37,691 nt of DNA from a bacterium (GTDB lineage Bacteria > Oederibacteriota > JAAXVQ01 > JAUVAV01). Every line of letters starts with the position of its first letter. Position 1 is the stretch's first letter. The DNA is taken from contig JAGLMY010000081.1 in the NCBI GenBank assembly GCA_023139775.1, positions 1 through 37,691 of the forward strand. Reading direction: 5' to 3'. Positions 8,858 through 18,222 of the stretch are shown here, in pieces. Both the position numbers and the translations under genes were made by a program. Under the pieces are notes generated by a model. It saw nothing but the letters and a program-made list of their open reading frames with translations, was not told the DNA's origin and did no database searches.

Positions 8858-11290
8858 TTATGCCTCAACTTTCACCTCAAACTTAACGACACCGTTGATG
8901 GGTTTGGTCTCCACGGTATCGCCGGTCTTGACAACGCCTTTGAGGATCAATTCCGCTAATGGATCTTCAATGAAGCGCTGAATCGAACGCTTTAGAGGAC
9001 GCGCTCCCATTTGCGGACTGTAGCCTTCCTCAATTAGAAAATCTTTAACTTCCCGGCTGACATCCAAGGTTATTTCTTTTTCTTTCAACCGCTCATTCAC
9101 ATAGCCCATGAGCAGATCAATAATTTCTTCCAAGTGCTGTTTGGCCAGGCTATGGAATACAATAACCTCATCCACCCGGTTGAGAAACTCCGGATTAAAC
9201 ACTTTCTTGACTTCACCCATAATCTTGTCTTTCATGCTCCGGTGCGTGCTCTCGGTAGATGCCGGTTGAAAACCCAATCCAGCGCCGCCCTTGTCAATCA
9301 AGCGCGCGCCGATATTGCTGGTCATGATTACCACGGCATTTTTAAAATCAACAACACGTCCGTTATTATCCGTCAGCCGGCCGTCCTCCAGCACTTGCAG
9401 CAGAATATTAAATACATCCGGATGCGCTTTTTCAATCTCATCAAACAAAATAACCGAATATGGATTGCGCCGTACTTTCTCGGTTAATTGACCACCCTCA
9501 TCATGTCCGATGTATCCCGGAGGCGCTCCTACCAAGCGTGAGACGGCAAATTTCTCCATGTACTCGGACATATCAATTCGAATCAGCATACTCTCATCCT
9601 CAAAGAGAAACTCTGCCAAGGCACGGGCCATTTCGGTCTTGCCGACCCCGGTGGGACCCAGGAAGATAAAGGATCCGATGGGGCGTTTAGGATCCGCGAC
9701 CCCGGCCCGGGAACGGCGCACGGAACGAGAGATCGCATTGATGGCTTCTTCCTGACCAATAACGCGTTTATGCAATTCTTCTTCCATACGCAAGAGTTTG
9801 GCGGATTCCTGCTCTGCCAATTTGAAAACCGGCACTCCGGTCCATTTGCTAATAATATAAGCAATATCTTCAGCTTCCACGGTACTCATGTTTTTTGTCC
9901 GGGACTGTTCCCAGAGCCGTTTCTTTTCCTCTTTTTTCTGACGCAAGGCTTTTATTTTATCCCGCAAGCTGGCGGCATATTCAAATTCCTGGGTTTTAAT
10001 GGCTGCTTCTTTTTCTTTGGTAATGGTGTCAATCTCTTCTTCAGTCTTCTTCAAATCCGGAGGCAGGATGGCAGCCGCGAGTCGTGCCCGGGCTCCTGCT
10101 TCGTCCATCACATCAATGGCCTTATCCGGCAATAGTCTGCCGGAAATATAGCGGTTCGACAATTTTACTGCCGCGCTCAAAGAGTCATCTGAGTAACGGA
10201 CATGATGGTGTGACTCATAACGATCACGTAATCCTTTTAAAATCAGTATCGCTTCCTCCACATTGGGCGCATCCACTTTGATGGATTGAAAACGCCGTTC
10301 CAAAGCGCCGTCTTTTTCAATATACTTTCGATATTCATCCATGGTAGTGGCGCCAATACATTGTACCTCACCGCGAGCCAAGGCCGGTTTTAACATATTG
10401 GAAGCATCGATCGCTCCTTCGGCAGCGCCGGCTCCCACCAAGGTATGCAACTCATCAATAAATAAAATAATGGTTGCGGCGGCTGACTTGATTTCCTGCA
10501 TCACGGTTTTCAAACGTTCTTCAAACTCACCGCGATATTTAGTGCCCGCCACCACTGCCGCCAAATCCAAGGTTACGATTCGTTTCCCCAGCAATAATTC
10601 CGGCACATTGCCGGCCACGATATTCTGAGCCAAACCTTCGGCAATCGCTGTTTTTCCAACACCCGGCTCACCGATTAATACCGGATTATTTTTAGTACGG
10701 CGACAGAGAATTTGAATTACGCGTTCGATCTCATCCTCCCGGCCAATAACCGGATCCAATTTTCCTTCGCGGCTCAATTGGGTGAGATCACGTCCGAAAG
10801 CATCCAAAGTGGGACTATTGGTTTTGGCCTGACTCTGCAGGTATTTCGGAAGGTTGCCGCCCAATAGATAAATGGTCATCTCACGCGCTTTTTCAATTTT
10901 AAGATTGAAGCGTTCCAAAACCCGCGCCGCAACACCCTCACCCTCACGAATCAAACCCAAGAGAATATGTTCCGTCCCTATATAATTATGCCCCAGGGCT
11001 TGAGCTTCTTCCAAGGCCAGCTCCAGCACCTTTTTGGCTCGTGGTGTGAACGGCACCTCACCCAAAGTCATGGTACCGCCGCCCATGTTGATGGCTTTCT
11101 CTATTTCCAATTTTATCCGTTCCAGATCGATCCCAATATTCTCCAGCACTGCAGTGGCAACCCCGCCACCTTCCTTAATCAATCCCAGCAAAAGATGTTC
11201 AGTGCCAATGTAATCATGACCCAAACGCGCCGCTTCTTCTCTGGCTAAATTGATTATTTTTTTTGCTCGTTCAGTAAATTTATCAAACAT
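8858..11290 (-). CDS. clpC: ClpC-type AAA+ unfoldase
   Basis: This 810-residue ATPase has a double Clp N-terminal repeat (about 1-145), a first AAA domain with Walker A GEPGVGKT near residue 207, and a middle region with a UVR-type motif ([15 protein letters not shown], about 433-455). The second AAA domain has Walker A GPTGVGKT near 543. The UVR-containing middle domain and the overall length mark ClpC rather than ClpA or ClpB. ClpC unfolds substrates for the ClpP protease. In Bacillus its targets can be marked by McsB arginine phosphorylation, and mcsB-mcsA lie directly upstream here. The ATG start has an AGGAGG site. clpP is not in the window. The gap to mcsB is 42 bp, so one operon is likely. 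Confidence 0.96.
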   Translation of the reverse strand: MFDKFTERAKKIINLAREEAARLGHDYIGTEHLLLGLIKEGGGVATAVLENIGIDLERIKLEIEKAINMGGGTMTLGEVPFTPRAKKVLELALEEAQALGHNYIGTEHILLGLIREGEGVAARVLERFNLKIEKAREMTIYLLGGNLPKYLQSQAKTNSPTLDAFGRDLTQLSREGKLDPVIGREDEIERVIQILCRRTKNNPVLIGEPGVGKTAIAEGLAQNIVAGNVPELLLGKRIVTLDLAAVVAGTKYRGEFEERLKTVMQEIKSAAATIILFIDELHTLVGAGAAEGAIDASNMLKPALARGEVQCIGATTMDEYRKYIEKDGALERRFQSIKVDAPNVEEAILILKGLRDRYESHHHVRYSDDSLSAAVKLSNRYISGRLLPDKAIDVMDEAGARARLAAAILPPDLKKTEEEIDTITKEKEAAIKTQEFEYAASLRDKIKALRQKKEEKKRLWEQSRTKNMSTVEAEDIAYIISKWTGVPVFKLAEQESAKLLRMEEELHKRVIGQEEAINAISRSVRRSRAGVADPKRPIGSFIFLGPTGVGKTEMARALAEFLFEDESMLIRIDMSEYMEKFAVSRLVGAPPGYIGHDEGGQLTEKVRRNPYSVILFDEIEKAHPDVFNILLQVLEDGRLTDNNGRVVDFKNAVVIMTSNIGARLIDKGGAGLGFQPASTESTHRSMKDKIMGEVKKVFNPEFLNRVDEVIVFHSLAKQHLEEIIDLLMGYVNERLKEKEITLDVSREVKDFLIEEGYSPQMGARPLKRSIQRFIEDPLAELILKGVVKTGDTVETKPINGVVKFEVKVEA

Positions 11291-11332
11291 ATGACAGCTT
11301 CCTCCTAATTTAAGTCGGGGTGAATATACACT

Positions 11333-12403
11333 TCATTTTCGTTTTTTTTTGTCACTCAAGTAGTGTTTTAAGCTTTTTCGCAGCCATTCCGCGCGTCTCA
11401 AAAACTCATCAGTTCCGGTTAACGTTTTTTTGGCCAAGAGCTGCAAATGAGAGGTTTGGCTTTGGAGCATTAATTCATTAAACACGGTTTTGGGTATATC
11501 CGGAATAATCTTCACTTCCGCACCCAGACGTAATATGGATAAAAGATCCAATGCTTCTTCAAACCCCAGCATGCGACAATGGCTTAAGATTCCTTTCGCC
11601 CTCCCTACTTTATCCTCGAGCAAAGCGGATTCATCCTTCACTAGTTTTTGGCGGGCGTCTTTCTCCCGATCCATAATTTGACGAATCACACCAACCAATT
11701 GCTGGATAATTTCCTCCTCGGTTCTGCCTAAGGTCACTTGGTTGCTGACCTGAAAAAACATACTGCGCAATTCCGAGCCTTCGCCGTAAAATCCGCGCAC
11801 AGCCAAGCTCATGTGCAAAACTGCCTGCAATACCTGCACAATGCCCCTGGTTAAAGTTAGGGCCGGCAAATGGAGCATTACCGAAGCGCGCATGCCGGTC
11901 CCCACATTAGTGGGGCAGGCGGTTAAAAAACCAAATTCTTTATGCGTGGCCAATTCAAAACCCCGGCTTAGTTGTTCATCCAGCTGTTGACTCATCTTCA
12001 AGCAGCGTTCCAAGTTGAGTCCTTCATAGATAACCTGCGTTCGCAGATGATCTTCTTCATTGACCAAGATGGAAACCGATTGTCCCGGCCCCAATGCCAA
12101 ACCCGTATAATCAGGTTCCCGGGCGGATTCAAGATGCATCAAACCGCGTTCCGCCAAAATTCCGCGCTGCATAATATCCATGTCGCGCAAACGATAAAAT
12201 TGCAGAGCTGGTTTCAACGAAATTTTTAAAATCTGCTGTTCAATCTTACTTAAAAGTATTTCCCGTTCCTGTTTGTCCATAGCCTGCGGAAAGCGGTATT
12301 TTTTCAGATTCCGGGCTAAGCGCACGCGTGAGGATATAACAATATTTTCATTGGGCGAAGTATTTTTCAACCACGCTGGAAACGCTATTTTTTTACCCGG
12401 CAT
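11333..12403 (-). CDS. mcsB: McsB protein arginine kinase
   Basis: About 356 residues with the guanido (ATP:guanido) phosphotransferase fold: SSRVRLARNL near the start, NEEDHLRTQVI in the middle, and the active-site stretch CPTNVGTGMRASVML with its cysteine at about residue 163. McsB phosphorylates arginine residues to tag proteins for ClpC-ClpP. I chose the ATG whose first base is the last base of the mcsA stop (TGATG); a GTG one codon upstream is possible. The C-terminal region that binds phosphoarginine in Bacillus McsB (RDxxRA) reads EFLRRA here, so only its end is kept. Whether allosteric activation works the same way is uncertain. It needs the adjacent McsA as activator. Confidence 0.95.
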   Translation of the reverse strand: MPGKKIAFPAWLKNTSPNENIVISSRVRLARNLKKYRFPQAMDKQEREILLSKIEQQILKISLKPALQFYRLRDMDIMQRGILAERGLMHLESAREPDYTGLALGPGQSVSILVNEEDHLRTQVIYEGLNLERCLKMSQQLDEQLSRGFELATHKEFGFLTACPTNVGTGMRASVMLHLPALTLTRGIVQVLQAVLHMSLAVRGFYGEGSELRSMFFQVSNQVTLGRTEEEIIQQLVGVIRQIMDREKDARQKLVKDESALLEDKVGRAKGILSHCRMLGFEEALDLLSILRLGAEVKIIPDIPKTVFNELMLQSQTSHLQLLAKKTLTGTDEFLRRAEWLRKSLKHYLSDKKKRK

Positions 12404-12903
12404 CACGAATCCCTGCCTTCCAGACGACGAATCCGATCCCGCAGTTGGGCTGCCATCTCAAAATTTTCCTGTGCAATCGCCTGCTGCAACCGGGCTTTGG
12501 TTTCCTTTATTTCCTTCTGTTTTATTTTACTTTCCATCTCCTGATTTTGCATAAATCGTCCGCGATGCTCCTCGGATTGATGAAACTGTCTAAATAGCGG
12601 CAACAAATTTTTCCGAAACGTATCATAACACTGAGCACAACCAAATCGCCCAATTTCCCGGAAGCGCGAAAAGGTCATACCGCAGTTCGGACATTTTATT
12701 TCCTTGGCACTAAGCGTTGTCACACCCAATTCCAGAATCGAGGCCAGCAATTCATGAATCGCCATAGCCGGTTTGGTCAGCATCTCACCTAAATGACGCT
12801 TCTGGGCGCAGCTCTCACAAATATGCATGACGGATTGTTTTCCCCCGATATTCTCAATCAGATATACGTTCGCTTCCTCCTGATGGCAGATCTGACACTG
12901 CAT
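12403..12903 (-). CDS. mcsA: McsA, zinc-binding activator of McsB
   Basis: 166 residues. Two zinc-binding clusters are visible: C3/C6 with C29/C32, and C71/C74 with C89/C92. A C-terminal UVR motif follows (LQQAIAQENFEMAAQLRDRI). This is the standard McsA layout. McsA activates McsB and acts as an adaptor to ClpC. The reading frame runs nine codons further upstream, but the ATG at 12903, giving MQCQICHQ as in other McsA proteins, is the better start and has a GGGGTGG site before it. Even so, the gene begins 50 bases inside the 3' end of lolD. The stop overlaps the mcsB start, which implies translational coupling. Confidence 0.94.
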   Translation of the reverse strand: MQCQICHQEEANVYLIENIGGKQSVMHICESCAQKRHLGEMLTKPAMAIHELLASILELGVTTLSAKEIKCPNCGMTFSRFREIGRFGCAQCYDTFRKNLLPLFRQFHQSEEHRGRFMQNQEMESKIKQKEIKETKARLQQAIAQENFEMAAQLRDRIRRLEGRDS

Positions 12904-13597
12904 CTTTGGCCACCCCTTTCTCGCCGACAATCAAACCGTCTTCTATGGTTATAACACGATTGGCAATCCTACCCAGTTCCGGATTGTGTGTTACGATGAT
13001 GATCGTTTGACCGTGCGTTTCATTAAAACGCTGAAATAATTCATGAATTCCTTTGGCGGTGACACCGTCCAGATCGCCGGTCGGTTCATCGGCCAAGAGC
13101 AAGCGGGGTTCATTCATTAGCGCGCGGGCAATTGCCACCCGTTGCTGCTCACCACCGGACAATTCTCCCGGACGGTGCTTGAAGCGTTTTTCCAAGCCGA
13201 CCTCAGCCAGCAGGGATCGAGCGCGCTCACACGCCAAACGCCGCACAGCACCTTGAATCATGGCCGGCAGCATAACATTTTCTTCCGCCGTAAACTCCGG
13301 CAGCAAATGATGCATCTGAAAAACAAAACCCACGTATTGGCTCCGGCTGCGGGAAAGCCCCTCATCATTTTGCGCAAATAGATCGCGCCCGGATATTTCC
13401 ACAGTACCCGAGCTGGGACACATTAATCCTCCGGCAATATTCAACAGGGTGGTTTTGCCGGCACCCGATGGTCCCATGATCGCTACCGTTTCTCCTTGCG
13501 CCACGTGCAAGGATACTCCTTTGAGCACAGGAACCGGTTGTTTCCCAAGAATAAATCTCTTTTTTACAGCATTAAGTTTAAGTAAAAAATCACTCAT
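12854..13597 (-). CDS. lolD: LolD-type lipoprotein-releasing ABC ATPase
   Basis: This 247-residue ABC ATPase has Walker A GPSGAGKTT, the Q-loop region FVFQMHHLLPEF, signature LSGGEQQRVAIARAL, Walker B LLLADEPT and the GDLD D-loop typical of LolD/MacB/FtsE-like proteins. Paired with the LolC/E permease next to it, it should power release of lipoproteins from the inner membrane. It starts 8 bases inside the permease gene (ATG, with GGAAG upstream) and its end overlaps mcsA by 50 bases. The tail after the core (about 20 residues, ending GGSERISD) is longer than usual, which accounts for the overlap. LolA and LolB are not in the window. Confidence 0.92.
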   Translation of the reverse strand: MSDFLLKLNAVKKRFILGKQPVPVLKGVSLHVAQGETVAIMGPSGAGKTTLLNIAGGLMCPSSGTVEISGRDLFAQNDEGLSRSRSQYVGFVFQMHHLLPEFTAEENVMLPAMIQGAVRRLACERARSLLAEVGLEKRFKHRPGELSGGEQQRVAIARALMNEPRLLLADEPTGDLDGVTAKGIHELFQRFNETHGQTIIIVTHNPELGRIANRVITIEDGLIVGEKGVAKDAVSDLPSGGSERISD

Positions 13598-14861
13598 AAC
13601 GAATCGCTTCCACCGGATCGAGCCGGGACGCTTGCCAAGCAGGATAGATGGTCGAGATTAAGCACACCAATAATGACAACACAATTATCAGGACAACATC
13701 CAGAGTTTGCGTGGCTACCGGTAATTTTTCAATATAATATACACTTCCCCCGCCGGGAATCTGTATCGGATAAAGCTTCAACAACAAGCACGTGAACAAA
13801 CCGCCGGCCAGGCCAAGCAGCGTTCCGACGATTCCAATCACCGCGCCCTCCAGCATAAACAAGCGCATAATAAAACGGCGGTCAGCTCCAATGGCTTTCA
13901 AAATACCAATGTCTTTCTTTTTTTCCATAACTACCATGATCAACGTGGAAGCGATATTAAAAGCCGCTACCATGACAATCATGATCAAAATGATGAACAT
14001 CACAATTTTTTCAGTTTCCAAAGCAGTGGCCAGATTGCGATTCATGGCCATAAAATCCCGGGCCCAATAGCCGGATCCGATTTTTTGCAGATCACGTGCC
14101 ACCGCGCGGGCCTTTTCCAATTGATCCACCCGAATGGCTATACCATTGACCACCCCAGGCTGTTCAAAGAGTATTTGCGCGGTTTCCAAAGAGACGTACG
14201 CAAAGGTGGCATCATACTCGTACATGCCCACCTCAAAAATACCAACCACCTGAAAGGTCGCCACTTTGGGTACAGTGCCGGCAGCCGTGACCTTGAATAC
14301 CGGAGCCACAATGGTGATTTCATCACCTGTCAAGACACCTAATTTCCTGGCTACTTCCACACCCAACACAATACCCCGTCCACGCAAAGGATTATTCTTG
14401 CTTTTCGGTGGTTGATTCAGTTTTTCCAGACTACCGGTCTTCATATTCTCACCCAACTTGGTCACGGATTTCTCTCGCCGGGTATCAATGCCCCAAATCA
14501 TCACACCCTCAACATGATGCTCATTTTTCAACATCACTTGATTGGCCAGGTAAGGCGAAACCGCTTTGACCCGGGGATGTTCTTCCGCTTGGGCCAAAAT
14601 TTTTTGCCAGCCGGCTATGCCGCCTTGATCATAACTGGCAATAACCACATGGGCTTGGGCGCCAATAATTTTTTTACGGATGTCTTCCCGAAAACCGTTC
14701 ATCACCGACATCACCACAATAAGCGTCATTACACCCAAGGCTACACCCATCACCGAAATAACAGAAATAAGTGAAATAAAAGTCTGCTTTTGCTTGGCAC
14801 GCAAGTAACGCAGTCCAATATGAAATTCAAAAGGCAAAGGCAACCCGGCCACTTCCTTCAT
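13590..14861 (-). CDS. lolC: LolC/LolE-family lipoprotein-releasing permease
   Basis: 423 residues with the LolC/E layout: an N-terminal membrane segment after FHIGLRYLRAKQKQTFIS, a large periplasmic domain (about 50-270), then three membrane segments in an FtsX-type domain ending DPVEAIRYE. Only one permease gene is present, so it may act as a homodimer (LolF-like) or pair with one encoded elsewhere. Start choice is open. The ATG at 14861 has no ribosome site because a palindrome ends 12 bases away. A TTG at 14843 has GGAAG 8 bases upstream and begins nearer the family's conserved FxxxIGLRYLRA start. Co-transcription with lolD is certain from the 8-base overlap. Confidence 0.92.
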   Translation of the reverse strand: MKEVAGLPLPFEFHIGLRYLRAKQKQTFISLISVISVMGVALGVMTLIVVMSVMNGFREDIRKKIIGAQAHVVIASYDQGGIAGWQKILAQAEEHPRVKAVSPYLANQVMLKNEHHVEGVMIWGIDTRREKSVTKLGENMKTGSLEKLNQPPKSKNNPLRGRGIVLGVEVARKLGVLTGDEITIVAPVFKVTAAGTVPKVATFQVVGIFEVGMYEYDATFAYVSLETAQILFEQPGVVNGIAIRVDQLEKARAVARDLQKIGSGYWARDFMAMNRNLATALETEKIVMFIILIMIVMVAAFNIASTLIMVVMEKKKDIGILKAIGADRRFIMRLFMLEGAVIGIVGTLLGLAGGLFTCLLLKLYPIQIPGGGSVYYIEKLPVATQTLDVVLIIVLSLLVCLISTIYPAWQASRLDPVEAIRYE

Positions 14862-14873
14862 AAAATTAAAATT

Positions 14874-14901
14874 GTAGAGGCGCGATTAATCGCGCCTCTA
14901 C
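14874..14901. repeat. 28-bp perfect palindrome, GTAGAGGCGCGATT type
   Basis: GTAGAGGCGCGATT is followed immediately by its exact reverse complement. It differs from the copies at 14950 and 28351 by one compensated base pair (A/T for G/C at position 5). It lies between lysS and the lolC start, 12 bases before the ATG at 14861. Confidence 0.9.
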
Positions 14902-14943
14902 GACAACAATTTAGACACCTGTCTTTTTCGCAGGTTCTCAGGA

Positions 14944-14983
14944 GTCAGAGTAGGGGCGCGATTAATCGCGCCCCTACTCTGAC
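14944..14983. repeat. 40-bp perfect palindrome overlapping the lysS stop
   Basis: The 28-bp core (GTAGGGGCGCGATT and its complement, 14950-14977) is extended by six further complementary bases on each side (GTCAGA / TCTGAC). The TAG inside the element is the stop codon of lysS, and the last two LysS residues (Ser-Glu) are encoded in the arm. With 14874-14901, two copies lie within 110 bp. Confidence 0.92.
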
Positions 14984-16488
14984 ATGGTATCCGAAAGGTC
15001 TTCCCCATCCACATCCGAGTGTTTAATCTGTCGCAGTTGCGGAAAAAGGATAACATCCCGAATTGAAGGAGAATCAGTGAGCAACATAATTAAGCGATCG
15101 ATACCAATGCCCAATCCACCTGCCGGCGGCAATCCATATTCCAAGGCACGAATATAATCTTCATCCATCATTTGCGCTTCTTCATCTCCTTGGGCACGTT
15201 TTTGCACCTGCCTTTCAAAGCGTTTCCGCTGTTCCTGAGGATCATTCAATTCGGAAAAACCATTGGCAAATTCATGACCCACAATGTAGGGCTCAAAGCG
15301 ATCCGCCAATTCCGAATCGCCTTCTTTTTGTTTAGCCAAAGGAGACAGTTCAATGGGAAAATCCACCACAAAAGTTGGTTGAATCAGTTTCGGTTCCACT
15401 AAATTTTCAAACAGAATCTCCACCAACTCCGCTTTATCGGCTTTTTCCGGAGCATCCAGATGGTGTTCTTTGCACACTGCTTGTAATTTCTCCGGTGTTT
15501 GATTCCACACATCCACCTTGGTCTGTTCTTTGACTGCGTCCACATAGGAGACCCGACGCCAGGGTGTAGTCATATCAATCTCTTGGCCTTGATAATTAAT
15601 CTTAGTTCCATTGGTCAGCGTCTTTACCAGATGTACAAATATCTTTTCCGTCAATTCCATCATGGTTTGTCCATTGACATAGGCTTGATAGACTTCCAGC
15701 ATGGTAAATTCCGGATTGTGCATGGTACTTATACCTTCGTTCCGAAAATTACGATTCAATTCATAGACTTTTTCCAAACCACCAACCAACAAACGTTTCA
15801 AATACAATTCCGGCGCAACCCGCAAATACAAATCACGATTCAAAGCATTGTGATGCGTAATAAACGGTTTGGCAGCAGCGCCTCCGGCAATAGGCTGCAT
15901 CATGGGTGTCTCTACTTCCAGAAAACCCAAATTATCCAGAAAATTCCGGACTTCTTTCACAATCCGAAAGCGTGTCAGAAAAACAGCGCGTGATTTCTCA
16001 TTAGACAAAATATCCAAATACCGTTGACGATACCGAACTTCCACATCCTTCACGCCATGCCATTTTTCCGGCAAGGCCCGGATGGCTTTGGCCAGCAGAA
16101 TGAATTCTTCCACTTTGACTGTTAATTCTCCGGTCTTGGTGCGAAACACCTGGCCCTTAACTCCTAAAAAATCCCCCACATCCAGGCGTTTGACAATCTC
16201 AAATTTCTCTTCGCCCAGGTCATTGGCGCGAAAATAGATCTGTACCTGCCCGCTCTCATCCTGCAAATGCGCAAAAATCGTCTTACCGTGACCACGGTAG
16301 GTTTTAATTCTGCCCGGGATGGAAATCGAAACTTCAGACCGGTCCTCCCCTTGCAAACGGGAGAAAGTTTCTTGAATTTTGGCCGCGGTATGGGTACGGG
16401 CATAACGGTAGGCATACGGTTCTATCCCTGAATCACGCAGAGCTTGAATTTTTTCTAAACGTTGCTGAATAAGTTCTTTTTCCGACAC
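14974..16488 (-). CDS. lysS: Lysyl-tRNA synthetase, class II
   Basis: 504 residues. An N-terminal OB-fold anticodon-binding domain (about 55-165) is followed by the class II catalytic core. Motif 1 lies around GFLEVETPMMQPIAGGA, motif 2 is FRNEGISTMHNPEFTMLE, and motif 3 is GLGIGIDRLIMLLTD. The enzyme charges tRNA-Lys. Length matches bacterial LysS. The start is GTG, with GGAG 8 bases upstream. The stop codon is supplied by a palindromic repeat. It heads the lol-mcs-clpC gene group, with a possible promoter at 16580-16609. Confidence 0.97.
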   Translation of the reverse strand: MSEKELIQQRLEKIQALRDSGIEPYAYRYARTHTAAKIQETFSRLQGEDRSEVSISIPGRIKTYRGHGKTIFAHLQDESGQVQIYFRANDLGEEKFEIVKRLDVGDFLGVKGQVFRTKTGELTVKVEEFILLAKAIRALPEKWHGVKDVEVRYRQRYLDILSNEKSRAVFLTRFRIVKEVRNFLDNLGFLEVETPMMQPIAGGAAAKPFITHHNALNRDLYLRVAPELYLKRLLVGGLEKVYELNRNFRNEGISTMHNPEFTMLEVYQAYVNGQTMMELTEKIFVHLVKTLTNGTKINYQGQEIDMTTPWRRVSYVDAVKEQTKVDVWNQTPEKLQAVCKEHHLDAPEKADKAELVEILFENLVEPKLIQPTFVVDFPIELSPLAKQKEGDSELADRFEPYIVGHEFANGFSELNDPQEQRKRFERQVQKRAQGDEEAQMMDEDYIRALEYGLPPAGGLGIGIDRLIMLLTDSPSIRDVILFPQLRQIKHSDVDGEDLSDTMSE

Positions 16489-16536
16489 AACAAGTTCTCC
16501 TTTTAACCCTAATGGGAATAATTTCGTATCAATTAA

Positions 16537-16564
16537 GTAGGGGCGTATTGCAATACGCCCCTAC
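16537..16564. repeat. 28-bp perfect palindrome, GTAGGGGCGTATTG type
   Basis: GTAGGGGCGTATTG is followed by its exact reverse complement. It is identical to the copy at 21586-21613. It lies in the presumed lysS leader, 48 bases before the GTG start. Confidence 0.9.
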
Positions 16565-16579
16565 TACTACTACGGGCCT

Positions 16580-16609
16580 AGTCTATCAGTGCTATTACCT
16601 ATTTGTCAA
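16580..16609 (-). promoter_or_regulatory. Candidate promoter for the lysS operon
   Basis: On the minus strand, a perfect TTGACA (16609-16604) overlaps the DUF2079 stop. After an 18-base spacer comes TAGACT (16585-16580), a 4/6 match to TATAAT. The leader to the lysS GTG would hold the palindrome at 16537-16564. The -10 is weak, so confidence is moderate. Confidence 0.42.
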
Positions 16610-18072
16610 TCATTGGTAGCGGGAATTGGTGGGGCTTTCACTCCCGGATTTCTCAGGAAAATAATTATTCCCGCATCCTCTTTCCATATTTTATACCTTG
16701 TATCCAGACGCATCTGATCCAAGGTGCGCAGGTAGTTTCCCCGGGAAAAGGGCCACATGTTTCCCTTGACATGAAACACAACAAAATGCGGCAAGGTCTT
16801 GAAGGAATTCACACCTAAAACACTTACCCGGTTCTGTTCGGAAATATGTGGCGCCACATTGGCTTGGGCCAGCACTCTTCCCTGGTCCGGCAATTTATTC
16901 ACTAACTTTTTAACATTTCTATGCTCTGGGGTCACAGCATAGGGCGAGATCCAGGCAAAATTAAAGATTAATAAAAAGAGCGCTACGCCACACAACACCA
17001 ATGGTCTTTGGGTGCCGGGCAGTACGAAACGCCGCTCCATTTTAACCCAACCGGCAGCCAAGGCGGTAAATAAGAACGGTAAAATCGGCGCTGCGTAATA
17101 CATTTTCAGACCAGCCTGAGGAGCATGATTGGAAGCCAACTGAATCCAAGCCGGCACAATCAAGGTAATGCCCCAGCTGGTGAAAAACGGTAAAGCAGCT
17201 GTAGCTAAAATCATTTTTACCATTTCCGGTTTCAGCAATACTCCAAGGGCCTTAAAAGGTTGGCTAACCGCTCCACCCGCAATACCAAATATCCCCTGAC
17301 CAAAATGTGACCAGTAGGCAAAATACGGATACACTCCTTTGTTCAGAGGCAACAAGAACAGCAACGAAAGTATTCCACCGAAAAAAGCAATCGCGGCCGC
17401 GATCAAGGCCGGTGTCCGCTCTGTTGGTTTAAAAACCGCAATGATCAATGCCCACGGAAAGAGATAAAAGCCCATATCCTCTTTAATCAGCAGACAGACC
17501 ACCAACATGAGCCAAAATTTCCAATCCCGCTTGGCCAGAAAAAGGTAGAACAATGAAAAAATCGCCAAAGGAATGAGATTTTCAATATGAAAATCACTAA
17601 ACGCCATTTGCCGCGTATAGATAAAATTCAGATACAGAAAAGAAATTAAGATGGCCGGCCAGGCGGAAGCGCCCAGGCGACGGGATAGAAAATACAAAGG
17701 AATTGCCGCTGCGGCAATGACTAGTGCCTGAATCAGGAACAAAGCATTGGGAATATTATTGAATTTGATAATGGGAACAAAAAGAAACAGCAAAGGAGAA
17801 AAGTGTTCTGTAAAAAGACTTTTCTCCATAATCGGAGTATACAAATTCCAATTGGAGAGCGCTTGCAGATAAACCGAGATATCGACGGCAAAGGTGTTAA
17901 AACTGGCGTGGCGGCTTAGATTCCAGTAAAAATACACGAAGGTATAAATAACAACCAAAACGCCCAGCACAATTTCTTTCCTTATGGCGGGAAGTTTTCT
18001 CTCTTTTTTCAACAAAACATGTGCCAGGTAAAACAAAAAACTCCAAATACAAACTTTAAGAAAAAAAATCAA
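16606..18072 (-). CDS. DUF2079 polytopic membrane protein
   Basis: 488 residues with about ten hydrophobic segments. The N-terminal part holds the DUF2079 signature: a Phe/Thr-rich stretch, then DISVYLQALSNW and FTEHFSPLLFLF. DUF2079 proteins look like GT-C-type membrane glycosyltransferases, but no substrate is known. A soluble C-terminal part (about 395-488) follows the last membrane segment. The start is TTG, with GGAGG about 5 bases upstream; the only nearby ATG upstream is stopped after five codons. It is followed directly by the lysS promoter region. Family assignment is good; function is unknown. Confidence 0.8.
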   Translation of the reverse strand: MIFFLKVCIWSFLFYLAHVLLKKERKLPAIRKEIVLGVLVVIYTFVYFYWNLSRHASFNTFAVDISVYLQALSNWNLYTPIMEKSLFTEHFSPLLFLFVPIIKFNNIPNALFLIQALVIAAAAIPLYFLSRRLGASAWPAILISFLYLNFIYTRQMAFSDFHIENLIPLAIFSLFYLFLAKRDWKFWLMLVVCLLIKEDMGFYLFPWALIIAVFKPTERTPALIAAAIAFFGGILSLLFLLPLNKGVYPYFAYWSHFGQGIFGIAGGAVSQPFKALGVLLKPEMVKMILATAALPFFTSWGITLIVPAWIQLASNHAPQAGLKMYYAAPILPFLFTALAAGWVKMERRFVLPGTQRPLVLCGVALFLLIFNFAWISPYAVTPEHRNVKKLVNKLPDQGRVLAQANVAPHISEQNRVSVLGVNSFKTLPHFVVFHVKGNMWPFSRGNYLRTLDQMRLDTRYKIWKEDAGIIIFLRNPGVKAPPIPATND

Positions 18073-18222
18073 AATCCCCTCCGCATGGAAATAATGTAGT
18101 TGTATATCAGTCTACCTTAAGTCAGAGGGATTTTCCAGAAAAAATTGGAGCAGAACGCAGAACACTCGCTTTTCGGTTACTCAGAAAGCAGTGCGGAGAT
18201 GTACTGGCATCGAATTGCTACT

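Noticed and set aside
14874-14983. The paired palindromes after lysS as a Rho-independent terminator
   Set aside because: Neither is followed by a T-run, the same sequence occurs elsewhere in other contexts, and lolC appears to continue the operon.
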